Below are positions 58,530 through 64,000 of a stretch of 64,000 nucleotides of DNA, one piece after another. The notes under the pieces were generated by a model, which was not told where the DNA came from, did not search any database, and saw nothing but the letters and a program-made list of their open reading frames with translations. Where the stretch lies: assembly GCA_019912965.1 (NCBI GenBank), contig JAIOHM010000029.1:1-64000 (forward strand), read 5' to 3'. The position numbers and the translations under genes are program-made. Within the stretch, counting starts at the first letter, position 1. Each line of letters starts with the position of its first letter. The DNA is from Anaerolineae bacterium (GTDB taxonomy: Bacteria; Chloroflexota; Anaerolineae; Aggregatilineales; Phototrophicaceae).

Positions 58530-58654
58530 CGGACTTATATCTCCCTTGAATGTATCTTTGCGAACCGAGACGTGTGTCCTATACGTGCTTTTGATGGTTT
58601 TGGTTGTTTTGCTCTCCCTTCAATAATCGAAATATGGTTATAGAATGACGGCGG

Positions 58655-59677
58655 TTATGTCACTGGAACGCGGCCTGTCGATTCTCGAATAATTAATTCA
58701 GTTGGTAACTCACGCCGGGTTGTCAGCACGGTTCGTTCATGCAGCAGTGTGACCAGTATGTCCAGCGCGGTTTCGCCCATTGCGGCTAATGGCTGTCGCA
58801 CGGTCGTTAGTGGCGGATGGGTTTGGGAAGCCATGTCGATGTCGTCGAAACCCACCAGTGAAATATCGTGCCCGATGATCAGCCCTACATCTTTGGCGGC
58901 GTCCATTGCGCCTAGTGCCATGATGTCGTTGGAAGCAACAATTGCGGTCGGCGGTTCTGGGAGTTGTAAAAACGCTTGTGTATTTAGAAATCCTGAGGCC
59001 TGTAAAAAATCGCCTTCACGTATTAATTCCTGATCAATTGGCAAACCAACTTCCGCCAATCCATCCCGATAGCCTTGCAAACGATCATGCGAACAAACGA
59101 TGTCCATACGTCCGGTGATGAAACCAATCCGGCGGTGACCGAGTGCCAGCAAATGGCGCATAGCATCCAGCACACCCTTACGATTGGTAGCCGTAACACT
59201 GGGTTCGTCACCTGTGTTACTGTGGTGATCGATGATGACGTAAGGCAGGTCATGCTGTTTCAAATCGTCAACAATGACCTCGTAATCGTGCGGGACAACC
59301 AACAGGACTCCATCGACCTGGCTGCTGCTTAAGATCGAGAGGTAATGGCTGGTGCGCTGAATGTTGCTGACCGCGCCCTGTGTATAGAGCATCAGGCCAT
59401 AATTCAGCCGTTCAGCCGCGCCAGAAACCCCTCGCAGAATCTCGCCCATGTAGGTGGTCGTAATATCCGGCACCAGCAGCGCGACCAGCTTAGAACCGAC
59501 CGGGCGCAGGTTTGGACCGGAGTTGGGCACATAGCCGGTCTGCTCGATCACTTCCAGAATGCGCTGGCGGGTTTTTTCTGAAACCCCCGGTTGACCATTG
59601 ATCACGCGCGAAACGCTCATTTTGGAAACCTGCGCGATTTCAGCTACATCGGCAATGGTTACGTTCGAGTTACCCAT
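58655..59677 (-). CDS. LacI-family transcriptional repressor
   Basis: This 340-residue regulator has an N-terminal LacI helix-turn-helix and hinge (VTIADVAEIAQVSKMSVSRV, INGQPGVSEKTRQRIL) and a periplasmic-binding-protein-like sensor with VDGVLLVVPHDYEVIV, GHRRIGFITGRMD and AIVASNDIMALGAMDAAKDV. It should repress the downstream xylo-oligosaccharide genes and lose affinity when sugar binds. The frame opens at 59761, but AGGAG in front of ATG 59677 gives the correct start. A perfect 20-bp palindrome and a sigma-70 promoter lie just upstream, so the gene is probably autoregulated. It heads the operon. Confidence 0.93.
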   Translation of the reverse strand: MGNSNVTIADVAEIAQVSKMSVSRVINGQPGVSEKTRQRILEVIEQTGYVPNSGPNLRPVGSKLVALLVPDITTTYMGEILRGVSGAAERLNYGLMLYTQGAVSNIQRTSHYLSILSSSQVDGVLLVVPHDYEVIVDDLKQHDLPYVIIDHHSNTGDEPSVTATNRKGVLDAMRHLLALGHRRIGFITGRMDIVCSHDRLQGYRDGLAEVGLPIDQELIREGDFLQASGFLNTQAFLQLPEPPTAIVASNDIMALGAMDAAKDVGLIIGHDISLVGFDDIDMASQTHPPLTTVRQPLAAMGETALDILVTLLHERTVLTTRRELPTELIIRESTGRVPVT

Positions 59678-59698
59678 AAGTTCTCCTACAACGTTATC

Positions 59699-59718
59699 CA
59701 ACGTTACAGGTAACGTTG
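59699..59718. promoter_or_regulatory. Palindromic operator, probable LacI-family binding site
   Basis: CAACGTTAC-AG-GTAACGTTG is a perfect 9+2+9 palindrome directly downstream of the lacI promoter and 22 bases before the start codon. An extra half-site CAACGTTATC lies at 59689-59698. Binding here would block initiation, so autorepression is predicted. Confidence 0.8.
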
Positions 59719-59723
59719 AGTGT

Positions 59724-59752
59724 ATCTTAACGTGCGATAATGAGCTTGTCAA
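59724..59752 (-). promoter_or_regulatory. Sigma-70 promoter of lacI and probably the xylan operon
   Basis: On the minus strand TTGACA (59747-59752) and TAAGAT (59724-59729) are separated by exactly 17 bases. The predicted transcript starts near 59717, inside the palindromic operator. Confidence 0.8.
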
Positions 59753-59922
59753 GCAATTCACATCTGCATGATAGAAGATGGAATTATTCGGTGCAATTGG
59801 GTTTTTGGTTAAGGTAGATCAAAAGAAAGTTTTGTTATAAGGGGTGAATGCCGCAGAATCTTGCTTGGCACGGGCAGTGGGTGGTGTTATCGTCAACATC
59901 CGCGCAGTAGGAGCCGTAAATT

Positions 59923-60924
59923 ATGACCTCGGTCGGTATTGTCGGAATTGGAACTTTTTTCCCCAAAGCGGTCGAAACTGCCCACGACCTCGCCAGCCGC
60001 ACGAACATCCCCGAAGCTGTGTTACGGGAAAAGATGGGCATTCGCCGGCGGCATGTCGCTTCTGACGCAGAAACCGTCACGATGATGGCGAGCGAGGCGG
60101 CGCGGAAAGCCTTATCCCAAGCGGGTGTTCCTCCCGAAAAAATCAATCTGGTGATTTCACACGGCAGCGAGCATAAAGACCATCTGGTATGGAATGCCGC
60201 CGCTAAAGTGCAGCATAATATTGGCGCGGCGAATGCTTACGCTTTCGAGATTTATGCATTGTGCGCGGGCGCGCCGATTGCGATGACGACGGCGCGGGGC
60301 ATGATGCTGGCTGACCCGAACCTCGAATATGTGTTGTTGGCAGCGGGCAGCCGTGAAAATGACCTGATTAATTTTCAAAATGAGCGTTCGCGCTTTATGT
60401 TCAACTTCGGGGCAGGGGCGGGCGCGATGCTGCTCCAACGGGACGCAACCCAAAATCTGATTTTGGGATCGTCGGCTTTCACGGATGGAAGCCTTTCGGA
60501 AAGTGTGATTTTGACCGAAGCAGCGATTGGCGATGGTGCTCCTGTTGTTGGGGAACTGCGCGGACGCTTGGATGTCACTGATGGCGAATATATGGCGCAG
60601 CGATTGGGTGAGTCATCGCTAGGCAACTTTGGGCGCGTCATCCGCGAGGCGGTTGAGCGCGGTGGGGCATCGCTGGCCGATGTGCGCTTTTTGGGCATCA
60701 CCCATATGAAGCGTTCGTTTTATCTGCAAATTTTGGAAAGCATCGGTTTGACGCCGGAACAGTCGGTTTATCTGGAAGATTACGGGCATGTGCAAAGCGT
60801 CGATCAGGTGCTTACGGTTGAGCTTGGTCTGGCGCAGGGGAAAATTAAGCCGGGTGATTTGATCGTGTTGGCTGGTGCTGGCACGGGCTACACATGGAGC
60901 GCGGCAGCGGTGCGCTGGGGGTAG
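59923..60924 (+). CDS. KAS III-like 3-oxoacyl-ACP synthase family protein
   Basis: This 333-residue thiolase-fold protein resembles FabH. Catalytic Cys is C114 in YALCAGAPIA and His is H261 in GITHMKRSFY. The position of the FabH catalytic Asn is occupied by H289 (EDYGHVQSVDQV), giving a Cys-His-His set instead of Cys-His-Asn. The His to second-site spacing (28) is near that of FabH (30). FabH-like enzymes condense acyl-CoA with malonyl-ACP; with the altered triad and the acyl-CoA synthetase and hydrolase beside it, a different condensation or thiolysis is plausible. Start ATG 59923 follows AGGAG. The substrate is unknown. Confidence 0.85.
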   Translation: MTSVGIVGIGTFFPKAVETAHDLASRTNIPEAVLREKMGIRRRHVASDAETVTMMASEAARKALSQAGVPPEKINLVISHGSEHKDHLVWNAAAKVQHNIGAANAYAFEIYALCAGAPIAMTTARGMMLADPNLEYVLLAAGSRENDLINFQNERSRFMFNFGAGAGAMLLQRDATQNLILGSSAFTDGSLSESVILTEAAIGDGAPVVGELRGRLDVTDGEYMAQRLGESSLGNFGRVIREAVERGGASLADVRFLGITHMKRSFYLQILESIGLTPEQSVYLEDYGHVQSVDQVLTVELGLAQGKIKPGDLIVLAGAGTGYTWSAAAVRWG

Positions 60925-60929
60925 GAAAT

Positions 60930-60970
60930 GTTTACCCCTTCTCAACCCTCCCCGCACGCGAGGAGGGAGC
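60930..60970 (+). repeat. CTCCCTCC-type palindromic repeat, copy 2
   Basis: TTTACCCCTTCTCAACCCTC followed by CCCGCACGCGAGGAGGGAGC is the near-exact reverse complement of 18941-18979. It lies directly after the KAS III-like gene and might form a hairpin in the transcript, but no T run follows. Confidence 0.75.
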
Positions 60971-61066
60971 AAAAGCAGTCTTCGGCTAAAGTGTTGTAAA
61001 CACTCAGCTAGAAAACTTAAACGATAACGGTTCTGAATGTGAATAAATTTTTAAGGTTATCAAAAG

Positions 61067-62704
61067 ATGATTCTTGCTTCAGATTGGATAACGTTCCACG
61101 CTGATCGGACGCCGGAAAAGCTGGCGATGGTCGACCAGATGACCGGACGGCGGTTTACGTATGCTGAGTTTAATGATCGCAGCGCCCGATTAGCGGGTTA
61201 TCTGCGCGAGGTTTGGGGCGTCCAAGCGGGCGACCGGGTGGCGATTCTGGCGAAAAATTCGACGGATTACTTCGAGGTCGAGTTTGCCTGCATCAAACTC
61301 GGCGCGCTGATGCTGCCGCTGAACTGGCGGTTGGCTGAACCGGAACTGCTGTTTATCCTCAACGATGCTTCTCCAAAGGGTCTAATCTATGACGCGGAAT
61401 TCGCGGGGCGGATTCCCGGTTTAGTTTCTTCACCCCTTCAGTATTATTTGAGGCTGGATTATCACTTAACCCCACCCCCCGACCCCCTCCCCGTACCGGA
61501 GAGGGGGAGCAATGCAGCATCCCATAATTGGGAGGACGAGCGTTCTCCTATTCAAAACCATCCTTCTTATGAGGACGCAATTGCCGCGACACAAACCCGC
61601 GTCGTGATGAATTCACAAACCACGCACGATACGCCACTGACGATTATGTACACCGCTGGGACGACCGGGCATCCCAAAGGGGTCATCATCACGCATGGGA
61701 TGACACTGTGGAACGCGGTCAACATCAGCACGCCTTCGGGTTTGAACTGCGACAGTGTGCATTATGTGGTACTGCCAACCTTTCATACGGGTGGCTTGAA
61801 TCTGTACGCCAATCCTGTTTTGCATCTGGGCGGGACGAACATCATCGCGCGGCAGTTTGATGCTGAACTCACGCTGCAAACGCTCAATGACCCGGATCAG
61901 AATGTCACGCACTTTTTCGGCGTACCGTCGGTGTATTTATTTCTCAGCCAGCATCCCGATTTTGATAAGGCTGATCTGAGCCGGATTCGCTCATGGGGAT
62001 GCGGCGGTGCGCCGATGCCTGTGAGCGTATTAGAGCAGTATGCCAAACGGGACATTATCATTCAGCTTGGGTTCGGGATGACGGAAACCAGCCCGACAGT
62101 CTTTTTGATTGACCGACGGCGGGCGCTGAAGAAACCAACCTCGGTGGGTAAGCCGCTGCTGCATACGCGCGTTCGGGTGGTGGATGACCAATTTCAGGAT
62201 GTAAAACCGGGTGAAGTGGGCGAGGTGATTATCAGCGGGCCTAACATCACACCGGGATACTGGCAGCGACCGGACGCGAACGCTGACAGCTTTACGGTCG
62301 ATGCACATGACAATCGTTGGCTGCATTCCGGCGACGCGGGCACGGTGGATGAGGAAGGTTGCATTTACATCGTTGACCGCTACAAAGATATGTACATCAG
62401 CGGCGGCGAAAATGTGTATCCCGCTGAAGTTGAGCAGGTGATTTATCAGATTCCGGCAGTTGCAGAAGCGGCGGTGATCGGCGTGCCGGATGAAAAATGG
62501 GGTGAATGCGGCATGGCGATTGTGGTCATCAAACCGGGGCAGACCCTTAACCCGGATGAAGTCATCGCCCACTGCGCCAAAAATCTCGCCAAGTTCAAAG
62601 TGCCCAAAACGGTCGCGTTTATTGATGTTCTGCCGCGCAATGTGGCCGGGAAGGTGCTCAAGCGCGAGCTGCGTACCACATTTATCAGCACGGAAAAATC
62701 GTAA
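61067..62704 (+). CDS. Long-chain-type acyl-CoA synthetase (AMP-binding), with internal repeat insertion
   Basis: This 545-residue ANL-superfamily ligase has the P-loop-like A3 motif TIMYTAGTTGHPKGVIITH, the aromatic/Thr motif GFGMTETSPTV, the ATP-binding SGDAGTVDEEGCIYIVDRYKD, GGENVYPAEVE and the C-terminal Lys in RNVAGKVLKRELR. It activates a carboxylic acid to acyl-AMP and then to acyl-CoA; the acyl group is unknown. Between about residues 135 and 148 it has an extra stretch LTPPPDPLPVPERGS. The DNA for this stretch is a palindromic intergenic repeat (61468-61510), so an insertion has occurred in frame in the N-terminal domain. It may be tolerated in a surface loop. The next gene follows by 24 bases. 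Confidence 0.92.
   Translation: MILASDWITFHADRTPEKLAMVDQMTGRRFTYAEFNDRSARLAGYLREVWGVQAGDRVAILAKNSTDYFEVEFACIKLGALMLPLNWRLAEPELLFILNDASPKGLIYDAEFAGRIPGLVSSPLQYYLRLDYHLTPPPDPLPVPERGSNAASHNWEDERSPIQNHPSYEDAIAATQTRVVMNSQTTHDTPLTIMYTAGTTGHPKGVIITHGMTLWNAVNISTPSGLNCDSVHYVVLPTFHTGGLNLYANPVLHLGGTNIIARQFDAELTLQTLNDPDQNVTHFFGVPSVYLFLSQHPDFDKADLSRIRSWGCGGAPMPVSVLEQYAKRDIIIQLGFGMTETSPTVFLIDRRRALKKPTSVGKPLLHTRVRVVDDQFQDVKPGEVGEVIISGPNITPGYWQRPDANADSFTVDAHDNRWLHSGDAGTVDEEGCIYIVDRYKDMYISGGENVYPAEVEQVIYQIPAVAEAAVIGVPDEKWGECGMAIVVIKPGQTLNPDEVIAHCAKNLAKFKVPKTVAFIDVLPRNVAGKVLKRELRTTFISTEKS
61468..61510 (+). repeat. CCCCTCCCC/GGAGAGGGG palindromic repeat inside a coding sequence
   Basis: CCCCCTCCCCG and CGGAGAGGGGG (61483-61493 and 61497-61507) pair with one mismatch around a 3-base loop, flanked by TAACCCCACCCCCCGA. 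The same type of hairpin serves as the glgP terminator at 19482-19503. Here it is translated within the acyl-CoA synthetase. Confidence 0.8.
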
Positions 62705-62728
62705 AATCTTTTTGAGGAGTTTTCAAAA

Positions 62729-63793
62729 ATGCCTATTCCAACTTTACCGGGTGTTACCGCCCAAACCGTGACCACTTCCCGCCTGACGACGCGCGTTTTG
62801 TTCAGCGGTGCGGAGGGTGGGACACCTGTGCTGTTTCTACATGGCAACGCTTCCTCGGCTACGTTCTGGGAAGAAACGATGTTGGCTTTGCCCACTGGCT
62901 ACCGCGCAATTGCGCCTGACCAACGCGGGTATGGAGATGCTGACCGTAACAAAAAAATTGACGCGACACGGGGTATGCGCGATTTGGCGGATGACGCTAT
63001 TGCTCTGCTCGATCATTTAGGCATTCAGCAGGCGCATGTGGTGGGACATTCGGCGGGTGGTTCGGTCATCTGGTGCATATTGATGGATTATGCCGACCGG
63101 ATTAAGACGGTTACATTGGCTTGTCCCGGTTCGCCGTATGGGTTCGGCGGGACGAAAGATGTAGATGGAACGCTGTGTTATGCGGATGGGGCAGGTTCGG
63201 GCGGCGGAATCGTCAATCCGGCATTTGCCAAAGCGATTGCCGATGGTGACCGGAGTGCGGATAATCCACAAGCCTCACCGCGCATTGTGATGAACAGCTT
63301 TTACTTCAAACCACCGTTCATTCCGAAGCGGGAAGAAGATTTGCTGTCCTCGGTGCTTTCGGAACACATTGGCGATAAAGAATATCCGGGTGATTCAAAA
63401 CCGTCCGCTAATTGGCCGATGGCTGCCCCCGGCGTGTTCGGGCCAGCTAACGGTTTGTCACCGCTGTATGTAGGTGATGTCAGCCGTTTGCACAGCATCA
63501 ACCCCAAACCGCCGATTTTGTGGATTCGCGGCAGCCACGACCAGATTGTGAGCGATAATTCGCTGTTTGATATGGGAACGTTGGGCGCGTTGGGAGCAGT
63601 TCCCGGTTGGCCGGGTGCGGATGTATATCCGCCGCAGCCGATGGTTGGGCAGACCCGCGCCGTGCTGGAAAAGTACAAAAATGCGGGCGGTTCATACAAG
63701 GAAGTAGTGATCGAAGAAACCGGGCATTCACCCTACATCGAGAAGCCTGAAGAATTTAATCAGCATTTCCACACCCATCTCCTACAGAAATAA
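62729..63793 (+). CDS. Alpha/beta-hydrolase
   Basis: This 354-residue protein has the alpha/beta-hydrolase fold: oxyanion region LFLHGNASSATFWEE, DQRGYGDAD, nucleophile Ser in VVGHSAGGSVIW, acid Asp in WIRGSHDQIVS and catalytic His in EETGHSPYIEKP. A large cap region with repeated Pro residues lies in the middle. Substrate is unknown; thioester or ester cleavage fits the adjacent CoA ligase and KAS III-like enzyme. The nucleophile is Ser, so it is not an OleB-type Asp enzyme. ATG 62729 follows GAGGAG. It is the last gene of a three-gene group ending at a strong terminator. Confidence 0.92.
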   Translation: MPIPTLPGVTAQTVTTSRLTTRVLFSGAEGGTPVLFLHGNASSATFWEETMLALPTGYRAIAPDQRGYGDADRNKKIDATRGMRDLADDAIALLDHLGIQQAHVVGHSAGGSVIWCILMDYADRIKTVTLACPGSPYGFGGTKDVDGTLCYADGAGSGGGIVNPAFAKAIADGDRSADNPQASPRIVMNSFYFKPPFIPKREEDLLSSVLSEHIGDKEYPGDSKPSANWPMAAPGVFGPANGLSPLYVGDVSRLHSINPKPPILWIRGSHDQIVSDNSLFDMGTLGALGAVPGWPGADVYPPQPMVGQTRAVLEKYKNAGGSYKEVVIEETGHSPYIEKPEEFNQHFHTHLLQK

Positions 63794-63813
63794 ACGCTGA
63801 TCTTCGCATAGAC

Positions 63814-63836
63814 AAGGGGCTTCATGCCCCTTTTTA
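63814..63836 (+). terminator. Intrinsic terminator of the hydrolase transcript
   Basis: AAGGGGC and GCCCCTT form a perfect 7-bp stem with a TTCAT loop, followed by TTTT. It lies 20 bases after the hydrolase stop. Confidence 0.9.
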
Positions 63837-63951
63837 ATTGCCCTTCACAAAAGAAAAAAAGCCAAGTCCAATAGAAAAGCATACATTCTTTCGCGTTTGC
63901 GGTAATCGTCCAAATGCCCGCATACAATGTTTACAAACAAGAAAAAGACTT

Positions 63952-64000
63952 ATGTCCAAAACGCTTTTTGATGGTGGCTTCGATCAACTTGATCATGCCA
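63952..64000 (+). CDS. 5' end of an unidentified gene (cut by window end)
   Basis: ATG 63952 opens a frame of 16 codons (SKTLFDGGFDQLDHA after the Met) that runs off the window. A TACAAT element at 63923-63928 could be its -10 region, and AAGAAAAAG upstream is a weak ribosome site. The fragment is too short to name a family. It is the only open frame here with a plausible start, so it is reported with low confidence. Confidence 0.35.
   Translation, partial: MSKTLFDGGFDQLDHA

Noticed and set aside
58530-58654. Second LacI operator before the substrate-binding-protein gene
   Set aside because: Two ACGT words are present, but they do not form the CAACGTTAC/GTAACGTTG palindrome.
59923-63793. 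OleABC-type olefin cluster
   Set aside because: KAS III-like, CoA ligase and hydrolase recall OleA, OleC and OleB, but the hydrolase nucleophile is Ser (GHSAGG) rather than the Asp of OleB, and no OleD reductase is visible.

Overview
The window looks like chromosome from a bacterium of the phylum Chloroflexota, probably Anaerolineae-like. This is an inference from gene content and style, not from a marker gene: GC is a little over 50 %, there is a large LuxR-type regulator with an NTPase module, a GH57-based glycogen cluster, many two-component proteins, Pro/Thr-rich lipoprotein linkers and abundant short palindromic intergenic repeats. I found no rRNA, tRNA or CRISPR array. The left edge holds the last 32 codons of an IS3-family transposase and its likely terminal repeat.

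Layout. 0.26-12.5 kb: housekeeping and stress genes (PPP phosphatase, LuxR-like ATPase regulator, FtsH, a DUF255 thioredoxin-fold protein, a TPR lytic transglycosylase lipoprotein, a single-domain response regulator). 12.97-16.4 kb: a three-gene NatAB-like ABC exporter operon. 16.4-19.5 kb: an accessory pocket with a TIR-FGE-sulfatase fusion protein, a small ATP-grasp protein and repeat-rich DNA without genes. 19.5-28.7 kb: glycogen metabolism (phosphorylase, stand-alone CBM48 protein, two GH57 enzymes, GlgC, GlgA). 28.7-31 kb: a histidine kinase/response regulator pair and a divergent paralogous response regulator. 31-39.6 kb: a tight run of a membrane-anchored NERD-like protein, AddB, AddA and a membrane protein. 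39.7-48.9 kb: secreted haloperoxidase, methylglyoxal synthase, glycosyltransferase with overlapping PHP phosphoesterase, M23 peptidase, a sensor kinase that lacks its phospho-acceptor histidine, cytochrome c lipoprotein and MBL hydrolase. 48.9-50.4 kb: B12-binding radical SAM protein. 50.5-59.7 kb: a xylo-oligosaccharide utilisation operon on the minus strand (LacI regulator, binding protein, two permeases, GH3, GH8, xylose isomerase) with a clear promoter and palindromic operator before lacI. 59.9-63.8 kb: KAS III-like enzyme, acyl-CoA synthetase and alpha/beta hydrolase.

How the genes work together. The glycogen cluster can make (GlgC, GlgA, GH57 branching enzyme) and mobilise (phosphorylase) storage glucan. 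The xylan operon should import xylo-oligosaccharides, cleave them and isomerise xylose, but it has no transporter ATPase and no xylulokinase, so it must borrow these. AddAB gives RecBCD-type double-strand-break processing.

Most interesting points: (1) the TIR-FGE fusion, whose C-terminal end has the shape of a diversity-generating retroelement target, next to an ATP-grasp gene; (2) a histidine kinase whose H-box His is replaced by Gln in a gap-free alignment with its paralogue in the same window; (3) an intergenic palindromic repeat inserted in frame inside an acyl-CoA synthetase gene; (4) several families of dispersed palindromes, one nested inside a longer hairpin; (5) a NERD-like protein that has lost catalytic residues, co-transcribed with AddAB.
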